Origin: JBCCMB01 sp039026555
GTDB taxonomy: Bacteria > Pseudomonadota > Alphaproteobacteria > Caulobacterales > Hyphomonadaceae
DNA length: 11,750 nt
Assembly: GCA_039026555.1 (NCBI GenBank)
Contig: JBCCMB010000086.1
Span: forward strand, 1-11,750
Direction: 5' to 3'
This document shows positions 6,060 to 11,750 of the stretch, piece after piece. The notes under the pieces were generated by a model. That model was not told the DNA's origin. It did not search any database and saw only the letters and a program-made list of their open reading frames with translations. A program made the translations under genes and the position numbers. Each line of letters begins with the position of its first letter. Position 1 is the stretch's first letter.

Positions 6060-6452
6060 ATGAGATTTCCGCTTTTGATCGGCCTATTCGCCATGCTGGC
6101 CGCAGGCTGCGCGCCCACGCAGAGCGCAACGCAACCGCCGCCGGACGTTTCGTCAGAGCCGATCGCGGGCGGTTTCGCCACGGCCGATGACGAAGATGAA
6201 TGGACAAAGGCGGCTAAAGATCTCGCCATTGATGCGGTTTATGACAAATACCCCACCCGCGCCCTCGTTTCGCGTGTGACGAGCGAGGTTCAGGTGGTCG
6301 CCGGGCTGAATTATCGCTTTGTGATCGAAATGTCCGGATCGACGGATTATCGCTCTTCGACTAGCTTTAAGGACGCCTATGAAGTGGTGGTCTATCGCGA
6401 TTTGGAAGGCGTTATGGAAGTGACCCGACTAAGGCAAGTTCGCGGGCGCTGA
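6060..6452 (+). CDS. Small lipoprotein with a cystatin-like domain (putative cysteine-protease inhibitor)
   Basis: A 130-residue exported lipoprotein. The signal peptide is hydrophobic up to LAAGC, with C17 as the likely lipidated residue. A Pro/Ser/Thr-rich linker follows (18-36). From 37 on the protein follows the cystatin plan: a Gly-Gly pair (37-38), a long helix with DLAIDAVYDKY (54-64), a strand, then QVVAG (78-82), which is the Q-x-V-x-G hairpin that cystatins insert into papain-like proteases, then strand NYRFVIEM (84-91) and YEVVVYRDLEG...EVTRL (107-124). Distances between Gly pair, QVVAG and the last hairpin match animal cystatins; the second-hairpin Pro-Trp is replaced by Asp-Leu. 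It probably sits in the periplasm or outer membrane. Transcribed divergently from rpoH and convergent with ftsY, with 3 bp between the two stops. AGGAGG precedes the ATG. No search was run, so the inhibitor role is an inference. Confidence 0.85.
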   Translation: MRFPLLIGLFAMLAAGCAPTQSATQPPPDVSSEPIAGGFATADDEDEWTKAAKDLAIDAVYDKYPTRALVSRVTSEVQVVAGLNYRFVIEMSGSTDYRSSTSFKDAYEVVVYRDLEGVMEVTRLRQVRGR

Positions 6453-6455
6453 GCT

Positions 6456-7922
6456 TCACGCCACGCTGTCTTCCAAACCGACCAGGGCTCGGGCGAACGC
6501 ATCCGCGCTGAAGGGGTGGAGATCTTCGGCCTTCTCCCCCACACCGACAAAATGAATGGGAATGTCGTACTTGTCCGCGATGGCGACGAGAACGCCGCCC
6601 TTCGCCGTTCCGTCCAGCTTCGTCATCACCAAACCCGTAACGCCGGCTGTGTGCCTAAACGCGTCGACTTGGGACAAGGCGTTTTGGCCGACGGTGGCGT
6701 CCAACACCAAAATCACGTCATGAGGCGCGTCATGGTCGATCTTGCGCACGGCGCGAATGACTTTGGCGAGCTCATCCATCAATTCGCCGCGATTCTGTAA
6801 GCGGCCCGCCGTATCGATCAGCACCAGATCGCGACCTTCAGCCTTAGCCTGCTCCACCGCTTCATAAGCGAGCCCGGCGCTGTCGGCGCCTTGGTGTTTG
6901 GACAAAAATCCGGCGCCGGCCCGTTCAGACCAAACTTTCAGCTGCTCAACCGCCGCCGCCCGAAACGTATCGCCCGCCGCCAATAAGATGTTGGCGCCCA
7001 TGCCGGATAGCTTGGACGCGATTTTCCCAATTGTGGTGGTCTTGCCGGACCCGTTAACGCCAACAAACAACACAACGCGAGGACTCGGTCCTTCTGAGAA
7101 ATCCACCAATTCCTCGCGCGGGCGCAGCACATTGGCGATCTCTTCCGCCAGCGCCGATTTAATCTCCTCATCGGTGACGTCTTTGTCGAACCGATCTTTC
7201 GCAACGGCCGTCGTCACGCGCGCCGCAACGCCCGCGCCCATGTCGGATGTGATGAGCAGGTCTTCTAAGTCTTCCAGCGCGTCGTCATCCAGTTTGCGCT
7301 TGGTGAAGACGCCGGAAATGCCGTCCGCGAGCTTGGACGACGACCTGCGAAGGCCCTGGGTGAGTTTTTCGAAAAAGCCCGCCGATTTCGTCTCCTCGAT
7401 AGGATCGGACGTGGTGTCAGGCTTAGGCGCTGGCTTTGCGCTTGGCGCTGCTGGGGGTTCGGGCGGCGTCGGCGGTTCGACGATCGTGTCTGGCGCGCTC
7501 GGCGGCTCGATCAGCGTCTCCGGCGCGCGAGGAGGCGCGAGATCTTGTGTTTCAGTCGAGGCGGCGGGTTTTGGCGTTTCGAAATGCGCCGGCGGCGCCT
7601 CTGTCGACGGTGCGGGGTGATCTTCTGGTTGCGGCGTATCCGCTGGCGCTTCGGCCTGAAGCGTCGTCGCGATTGGTTCTGACGGCGCCGCTCCGTCAGT
7701 CCTGGGCGCAGGATCGGACGCGTCCGGCGCCGGCTCGACCACTTCGGGCGCAGACATCGGCGCGTCGGGCTTTGCGCGATTGAAAAGACCGCTGAGCAGC
7801 GTCTTCTTCTCGGGCTCAACAGGCGCGCTGGCATCGGCGACGGCGGGGTCTTTCGGCGCTTCAACGGGCGTTTCGCCGGTCGTTTCGTCTTTGTCTTTCT
7901 TCTTGCCCCAGAAGAGGATCAT
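6456..7922 (-). CDS. ftsY: Signal recognition particle receptor FtsY
   Basis: FtsY is the membrane-associated SRP receptor; it forms a GTP-dependent heterodimer with Ffh to hand ribosomes to SecYEG. 488 residues. Residues 1-180 are an acidic, Pro/Ala/Glu-rich A domain that is probably disordered and membrane-proximal. The helical N domain begins near GFFEKLTQGLRRSSSKLADGI (182-202). The G domain shows G1 GVNGSGKT (288-295), DTFRAAAVEQL (318-328), G3 DTAGR (370-374), G4 TKLD (434-437) and GVGE (460-463). The gene overlaps the end of mtaB by 4 bp (ATGA), so translation is coupled. The dapF-mtaB-ftsY order is usual in alphaproteobacteria. Its 3' end abuts the cystatin-like gene on the other strand, and no terminator is visible between them. 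Confidence 0.97.
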   Translation of the reverse strand: MILFWGKKKDKDETTGETPVEAPKDPAVADASAPVEPEKKTLLSGLFNRAKPDAPMSAPEVVEPAPDASDPAPRTDGAAPSEPIATTLQAEAPADTPQPEDHPAPSTEAPPAHFETPKPAASTETQDLAPPRAPETLIEPPSAPDTIVEPPTPPEPPAAPSAKPAPKPDTTSDPIEETKSAGFFEKLTQGLRRSSSKLADGISGVFTKRKLDDDALEDLEDLLITSDMGAGVAARVTTAVAKDRFDKDVTDEEIKSALAEEIANVLRPREELVDFSEGPSPRVVLFVGVNGSGKTTTIGKIASKLSGMGANILLAAGDTFRAAAVEQLKVWSERAGAGFLSKHQGADSAGLAYEAVEQAKAEGRDLVLIDTAGRLQNRGELMDELAKVIRAVRKIDHDAPHDVILVLDATVGQNALSQVDAFRHTAGVTGLVMTKLDGTAKGGVLVAIADKYDIPIHFVGVGEKAEDLHPFSADAFARALVGLEDSVA

Positions 7923-9226
7923 ACGCGTCGCCCAATCAAATCCGTATCGGTGCGCCCAATAAGCTCGACCCGCGCTAGATGGCCCGGCTCAGGCGCGTCG
8001 CCCTCGATACGAATAGGCGCAAAATCCGGCAAGCGCGCGCGGCCGCCCGCTTCGACCAAAGCGTTCCGCGTCGACCCGACATGTTTATCGAGCCGCATCG
8101 CCAAGCGCTCAGCCCCTTTTTCACGCAGGCGCGCCGCGCGTTGTTTCACAATGCTGCGATCCACTTGCGGCATGCGCGCCGCCGGCGTGCCGGGACGGGC
8201 GCTGTAAGGGAATACATGTAAATAATCCAAACCGCATTCATCGACGGAGGCGAGCGTGTTCTCGAACATCTCCTCGGTTTCGGTCGGAAAGCCCGCAATC
8301 AGGTCTGCGCCGAACGCAATGTCGGGCCGCGCCGCGCGCAGACGCGTACACAAATCCACCGCATCTTGTCGTAAATGCCGACGCTTCATGCGTTTCAGCA
8401 CCATGTCGTCGCCCGCCTGAAAGGAGAGATGAAGATGCGGGGCGATGCGCGGCTCGTTCGCGATGAGATCAAAGAGCTCGTCATCAATTTCGATCGCGTC
8501 GATGGACGACAAACGCAGCTGCGGAAGGTCCGGAACGAGTTTCACAATCCGCGCGACAAGATTGCCGAGCTTGGGCTGGTTCGGCAGATCATGACCCCAA
8601 GAGGTAAGGTCAACACCGGTCAGCACCGCCTCGTAATGCCCCTTGGCAGCGAGGTTTTTCACCTGCGCCACCACTTCACCGGCGGGCGCGGACCGCGAAT
8701 TCCCACGCCCATAGGGGATGATGCAAAACGTGCAGCGATGATCGCACCCGGTCTGCACCTGCACAAAGGCGCGAGCGCGGCCTTCTAGGCCATCGACCAG
8801 ATGACTGGCTGTCTCAGAGACCGACATAATGTCGTTAACGCGCACGCGGGGCCCATCGTCCAGCAGATCGACCGGCTTAAACGTCTCCGCGCGCGTTTTT
8901 TCGGAATTGCCGATCACGCGCGAGACTTCCGGCATATCGGCGAAGCTTTGCGGGTCGATCTGAGCCGCGCAACCCGTGACGATCACGGCGGCGTCTGGAC
9001 GCTCGCGTTTGGCGCGACGAATGGTTTGGCGCGCCTGGCGCACCGCCTCATTGGTGACCGCGCAGGTGTTCACGATCACCGCATGCGTCAGCCCCGCCGC
9101 ATCGGCGTGTTTGCGCATCACTTCGGATTCATAGGAATTCAATCGGCATCCTAATGTGAGGATGTCGACATCATCGTCGCGATCAGCGTCAGCGACCGTG
9201 TCAGAAGGCGCAATCAGTGCGGTCAT
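7919..9226 (-). CDS. mtaB: tRNA (N6-threonylcarbamoyladenosine-37 C2)-methylthiotransferase MtaB
   Basis: A radical-SAM enzyme that adds a methylthio group to t6A37 of ANN-decoding tRNAs, giving ms2t6A. 435 residues. The N-terminal methylthiotransferase domain has three cysteines for the auxiliary iron-sulfur cluster (C27 in LGCRLN, C55 in NTCAV, C86 in TGCAAQ). The radical-SAM CxxxCxxC is at C161, C165 and C168 (QTGCDHRCTFC). A TRAM-type RNA-binding region is expected at the C-terminus (about 370-435). The LGCRLN and TGCDHRCTFC forms fit MtaB better than MiaB or RimO. The start at 9226 has no clear Shine-Dalgarno sequence, but a later start would lose the first cysteine. It lies 53 bp after dapF and overlaps ftsY by 4 bp. 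Confidence 0.93.
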   Translation of the reverse strand: MTALIAPSDTVADADRDDDVDILTLGCRLNSYESEVMRKHADAAGLTHAVIVNTCAVTNEAVRQARQTIRRAKRERPDAAVIVTGCAAQIDPQSFADMPEVSRVIGNSEKTRAETFKPVDLLDDGPRVRVNDIMSVSETASHLVDGLEGRARAFVQVQTGCDHRCTFCIIPYGRGNSRSAPAGEVVAQVKNLAAKGHYEAVLTGVDLTSWGHDLPNQPKLGNLVARIVKLVPDLPQLRLSSIDAIEIDDELFDLIANEPRIAPHLHLSFQAGDDMVLKRMKRRHLRQDAVDLCTRLRAARPDIAFGADLIAGFPTETEEMFENTLASVDECGLDYLHVFPYSARPGTPAARMPQVDRSIVKQRAARLREKGAERLAMRLDKHVGSTRNALVEAGGRARLPDFAPIRIEGDAPEPGHLARVELIGRTDTDLIGRRV

Positions 9227-9279
9227 AGTATTAGGATGAGGGGCGAGGACGCCGCGCGCAAGCGCGCCTGATCAGCGCA

Positions 9280-10098
9280 TCAAATCTCGCCTTCAAACTC
9301 CATCTCGATCGGGCCGGTCATGATGACGCGGTCGTCGCTTTCGCGCCAATGAATGTGAAGCTCGCCGCCATCCGCGACCACAGTCGCCTCGCGATCAGTC
9401 AGCCCACGGCGATGCGCCGCAACGACCGCCGCGCAAGCGCCGGATCCACAGGCTTGCGTCAAACCGGCGTCCCGCTCCCACACCCGCAACCGAATCCGAT
9501 CCGGAGACAGGATCTGCGCAAAACCAGCGTTCACCTTTTGCGGGAACAACATATGGCCTTCGACCAATGGACCCACGGTTTCGATGTCGACCGCCGCGAT
9601 GTCGTCCACGAAGAAGACGGCGTGCGGATTGCCCATATTCACCGCCCCCGGCAGAGACAGCACCGGATTGTCGATTGGACCGATTTTCAGATCGATCCCC
9701 CGCGTGTCCATACGCTCCGCCAAGGGGATCTCTTCCCATTTGAGCAAGGGCGAGCCCATATCGACGGCGATTTGCGTTGGGCCTTTGCGTTCAGACGCCA
9801 AAAGCCCGGCCTCGGTTTCGATTTTGACGGTGTCGGCGCCGGTTTCTTCCATCACCAGCCATGCCGCACAGCGGGCCGCATTGCCGCACGCGCCGACTTC
9901 CGATCCGTTGGAGTTCCAAATGCGCATAAAGACATCGCCGCGCATGGATGGCTCCAGCGCGATCACCTGGTCGGCTTTGGCCCCTCTTTGGGGGTCGGCG
10001 ATGGCTCGAACGGTGTCCGCATTTAGCTTCAAAGGGCTGCGACGACCGTCCAAAATGGCGATCTCATTGCCCGCGCCGTTCATTTTATAGAATTTCAT
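9280..10098 (-). CDS. dapF: Diaminopimelate epimerase DapF
   Basis: Interconverts LL- and meso-diaminopimelate in the cytoplasm, supplying peptidoglycan cross-links and the last lysine precursor. 272 residues, the usual length. It opens with the family's MKFYKMNGAGNEIAIL. The two catalytic cysteines are present: C71 in SEVGACGNAARC and C217 in TQACGSGACA. The substrate-binding NMGNPHAVFFV is at 154-164. The ATG at 10098 fits the family start, but no Shine-Dalgarno sequence is visible; the imperfect palindrome GGCGATATAACGCC (10103-10116) sits there instead. It follows the aquaporin gene by 33 bp and leads mtaB-ftsY. Confidence 0.97.
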   Translation of the reverse strand: MKFYKMNGAGNEIAILDGRRSPLKLNADTVRAIADPQRGAKADQVIALEPSMRGDVFMRIWNSNGSEVGACGNAARCAAWLVMEETGADTVKIETEAGLLASERKGPTQIAVDMGSPLLKWEEIPLAERMDTRGIDLKIGPIDNPVLSLPGAVNMGNPHAVFFVDDIAAVDIETVGPLVEGHMLFPQKVNAGFAQILSPDRIRLRVWERDAGLTQACGSGACAAVVAAHRRGLTDREATVVADGGELHIHWRESDDRVIMTGPIEMEFEGEI

Positions 10099-10131
10099 GG
10101 CAGGCGATATAACGCCGCGGCGGCCCCGCCG

Positions 10132-10794
10132 CTAGTCTTCGGCTTTGAACAGCCACATCAGCAAAGGCGTCGCGATAGCCGCCGTGAGCAGCTGGACGAT
10201 GACAAAAGCCGGCGCGTCGACGGGCCGAATGCCGGCGAAGGTGTCGGACAAGGTCCGCGCGATCGCCACGGCCGGATTGGCGAAGGAGGTCGATGACGTC
10301 CACCAATATCCCGCTGTGATCACAAGCCCGACGGCGTAAGGAACGGCCTCCGGCTTAAATCGCACGCAGCCGAAGATCGCAGCGAGCAAGGAGAATGTCG
10401 CCACAGCTTCCGACAACAATTGCGTCGGCCCAGTGCGGACTTTGTCAGACAGCTGAACCGCCGGCAGGTCGAACATCACATTGGCTATGATCGCCCCGGC
10501 GCACCCGCCCGCGATCTGGGCGACGACAAAGGCGAGCGCAGCGCCCGTGGCGATCTCTTTCCGTAACCGAAACGCCAAGGTGACGGCGGGATTGAAATGC
10601 GCGCCCGACACCGGCCCGAAAATCAGGATCAGGACGACCAGGATCGCCCCTGTCGCCGCCGTATTGCCCCACAGCGAGACCGCATCGTCACTGGAGAGCG
10701 CATCGCCCATAATGCCCGAGCCGATGACAACGCCGACCAGCATGACGGTTCCAACAAACTCCGCTGCAAGCTGACGAGACATTGAAAACGCCAT
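10132..10794 (-). CDS. MIP-family aquaglyceroporin of the arsenic-linked AqpS type
   Basis: A six-helix inner-membrane channel of 220 residues. Both half-helix signatures are present: HFNPAV (NPA at 68-70) and FANPAV (NPA at 173-175). Hydrophobic segments fall near 11-31, 46-63, 83-107, 128-145, 149-165 and 195-216. The residue right after the second NPA is Val; most aquaporins and GlpF have Arg there as part of the ar/R filter. To my recollection S. meliloti AqpS, which releases arsenite made by ArsC, shares this change. With arsC only 4 bp upstream, the likely role is passive arsenite efflux; glycerol or another small solute cannot be excluded. The start at 10794 (MAFSMSRQ) is favoured because it clears the arsC stop; MSRQ at 10782 is an alternative, and starts further upstream would overlap arsC by over 80 bp. 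Confidence 0.88.
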   Translation of the reverse strand: MAFSMSRQLAAEFVGTVMLVGVVIGSGIMGDALSSDDAVSLWGNTAATGAILVVLILIFGPVSGAHFNPAVTLAFRLRKEIATGAALAFVVAQIAGGCAGAIIANVMFDLPAVQLSDKVRTGPTQLLSEAVATFSLLAAIFGCVRFKPEAVPYAVGLVITAGYWWTSSTSFANPAVAIARTLSDTFAGIRPVDAPAFVIVQLLTAAIATPLLMWLFKAED

Positions 10795-10798
10795 GGCG

Positions 10799-11293
10799 CT
10801 AGCGTCCCATCTCATCATGCACGCGTTGCACAGCGGCTTGCCTGTCGGCGGCGTCCATATTCGCCAAGGGCAACTCGACCAGCTTTTCGACACGCGCTTT
10901 CAGCGCCTCAAACGCCCGATCAAACGCGGCGCGCTGCCCCTCGCCCTCAATGGCGGCGGGGTCCGGCAAGCCCCAATGCGCCTGCACCGGGTGGCCCGGC
11001 CAAACAGGACACACCTCGTTCGCCGCGTTGTCGCACACCGTCACGATCACATGCATGTCCGGCGCATCCGAGCCAGCGTATTCATCCCAAGATTTGGACC
11101 GAAGGCTGGCGACGTCATAGCCTTTCTCACGCAGCAAAACGACGGTCATAAGATGCGGCTCTCCACGCGGCGTCGATCCAGCGCTAAAGCCTTTGAAACG
11201 GCCGCCGCCGAGCATATTGACCAAGGCCTCACCCAACATGGAGCGCGCTGAATTGCCGGTGCATAAGACCAACACATTGATCATATCGCCCAT
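10799..11293 (-). CDS. arsC: Arsenate reductase ArsC, low-molecular-weight phosphatase type
   Basis: Reduces arsenate to arsenite in the cytoplasm with a thiol relay. 164 residues with the tyrosine-phosphatase-like fold. The catalytic loop CTGNSAR (C11-R17) is the CX5R anion site, matching the LCTGNSARS of ArsC rather than phosphatases. C87 (VTVCDNA) and C95 (EVCPVWPG) fit the two later cysteines of the triple-cysteine relay, and D111 in GLPDP is the general acid. The C-terminus extends about 25 residues beyond S. aureus ArsC. The ATG at 11293 has GAGGGG 7 bp ahead; MIN at 11284 is a less supported start. It is transcribed divergently from the peptidase gene and sits 4 bp before the aquaporin gene. 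No arsR is in view, so arsenic control is not evident here. Confidence 0.94.
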   Translation of the reverse strand: MGDMINVLVLCTGNSARSMLGEALVNMLGGGRFKGFSAGSTPRGEPHLMTVVLLREKGYDVASLRSKSWDEYAGSDAPDMHVIVTVCDNAANEVCPVWPGHPVQAHWGLPDPAAIEGEGQRAAFDRAFEALKARVEKLVELPLANMDAADRQAAVQRVHDEMGR

Positions 11294-11350
11294 AAACTAG
11301 CCCCTCGCCGCGCGCGAAACTTCGTTCTTAGCGGGCTCATGTGACAGGCT

Positions 11351-11379
11351 CTTGAATGCGTGAGAAATGCTCGCCATGG
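11351..11379 (+). promoter_or_regulatory. Weak sigma-32-like site ahead of the S9 peptidase gene
   Basis: CTTGAAT (11351-11357), 14 bp, CGCCATGG (11372-11379) has the same arrangement as the rpoH site and fits the sigma-32 consensus at most key positions, but the last -10 base is wrong. A start near 11386 would leave only about 16 nt before the ATG, just enough for the AGGAGA at 11391-11396. Confidence 0.25.
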
Positions 11380-11402
11380 TCCCAAAGTTCAGGAGATCCC
11401 AT

Positions 11403-11750
11403 ATGCGCTTCATTCTCGCCTTCAGCCTATCGCTCGCCCTCGCCGCGTGCGCCACACAGGAAGACCCTATGCTTGATACGCCCGCCGCGACGGCGCCCTT
11501 TGATCCGGACGCGCATCTCTATCTGGAAGAGGTGGAGGGCGAAGAAGCACTCGCCTGGGTCCGCGCGCAGAATGAGCGGTCCTTAGCGCGTCTGGAGTCT
11601 GATCCGCGCTTTGAAGGCTTGAAAGCGGACGCGCTGAAGATCGCCAACGCCAAGGAGCGCATCCCCTATGGCAGCATCCGCAACGGCTATGTCTATAATT
11701 TCTGGCAGGATGAAACCAATGTCCGCGGCCTTTGGCGACGAACGCCGCTA
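11403..11750 (+). CDS. S9-family prolyl oligopeptidase, lipoprotein form (5' part; 3' end outside window)
   Basis: The first 116 codons of a serine peptidase that would cleave proline-containing or other short peptides in the periplasm. A signal peptide (MRFILAFSLSLALAAC) ends in the lipobox LAAC, with lipidation expected at C16. From about 38 the family's opening is recognisable: HLYLEEVEGEEALAWVRAQN (38-57), then a helix (NERSLARLESDPRFEGLKADALKI) and the start of the beta-propeller, RIPYGSIRNGYVYNFWQDETNVRGLWRRT. In S9A enzymes this corresponds to DPYxWLEExxGEExLxWVxxQN. The catalytic Ser-Asp-His would lie far outside the window. AGGAGA 7 bp ahead of the ATG supports the start. The frame stays open to the window edge, so there is no sign of truncation. 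Confidence 0.88.
   Translation, partial: MRFILAFSLSLALAACATQEDPMLDTPAATAPFDPDAHLYLEEVEGEEALAWVRAQNERSLARLESDPRFEGLKADALKIANAKERIPYGSIRNGYVYNFWQDETNVRGLWRRTPL

Noticed and set aside
5810..6229. 139-codon minus-strand frame through the rpoH upstream region into the lipoprotein gene
   Set aside because: Its first half is antisense to a well-supported lipoprotein with signal peptide and ribosome binding site. The rest overlaps the rpoH promoter region and shows no family resemblance.
6898..7620. 240-codon plus-strand frame antisense to ftsY
   Set aside because: High-GC shadow of the FtsY coding strand, Ser/Ala/Gly-rich with no domain. FtsY motifs are complete on the other strand.
9250..9270. 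GCGCGC-AA-GCGCGC palindrome between dapF and mtaB as a terminator
   Set aside because: No T run follows on the minus strand and the loop is too tight. A terminator here would also split a commonly cotranscribed pair.
11356..11586. 76-codon plus-strand frame near the right end
   Set aside because: Overlaps the S9 peptidase in another frame. The peptidase frame has a lipobox, ribosome binding site and clear family motifs.

Overview
The window looks like the chromosome of an alphaproteobacterium. It is GC-rich (about 60-65% in the stretches I counted), and three minus-strand blocks have an alphaproteobacterial layout: ffh / chorismate mutase / rpsP / rimM, an RpoH-type heat-shock sigma factor, and dapF-mtaB-ftsY. 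A Caulobacterales/Maricaulales-type organism is plausible but rests on general resemblance only. No tRNA, rRNA, CRISPR array, insertion sequence, transposase, integrase or attachment site was found. Nearly all genes are on the minus strand; only a small lipoprotein gene (6060-6452) and the start of a peptidase gene (from 11403) are on the plus strand.

Region 1 (1-3733, minus): a translation/secretion operon read from right to left. A candidate promoter near 3705-3733 and a leader of about 170 nt precede ffh (signal recognition particle GTPase). Then come a GC-poor small membrane-anchored protein of unknown function, a monofunctional AroQ chorismate mutase, rpsP (ribosomal protein bS16 with a long acidic tail), a GNAT acetyltransferase and rimM (16S rRNA maturation factor, cut by the window edge). 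Junctions are a few bases or overlaps, apart from about 34 bp between aroQ and rpsP. The unknown gene overlaps both neighbours although its base composition differs from theirs.

Region 2 (3758-6059, minus): an RmlB-like short-chain dehydrogenase/epimerase that appears to have lost its catalytic Tyr-x-x-x-Lys, then rpoH (sigma-32) with a terminator-like hairpin behind it. The 270-bp divergent region ahead of rpoH carries a good match to a sigma-32 promoter, suggesting autoregulation, and an inverted repeat in the predicted leader.

Region 3 (6060-9226): divergent from rpoH is a small plus-strand lipoprotein whose mature part reads like a cystatin, including an intact QVVAG protease-binding loop. 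It runs head-on into ftsY (SRP receptor), leaving 3 bp between the stop codons. ftsY overlaps mtaB, a tRNA methylthiotransferase, by 4 bp.

Region 4 (9280-11293, minus): dapF (lysine and peptidoglycan precursor synthesis) follows an aquaglyceroporin of the arsenic type and an ArsC arsenate reductase. The arsC-aquaporin pair implies arsenate detoxification by reduction to arsenite and exit through a channel. No arsR or arsenite pump gene is in view. The five genes arsC-aqp-dapF-mtaB-ftsY are codirectional with small gaps and could be one transcript.

Region 5 (11403-11750, plus): the start of a lipoprotein-type S9 prolyl oligopeptidase, running off the window.

Most of this is core housekeeping sequence. 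I do not see a clear multi-gene novel system. The best leads are the cystatin-like lipoprotein, the catalytically degenerate RmlB-like protein, the GC-poor gene embedded in the ffh operon, and the putative sigma-32 control of rpoH.
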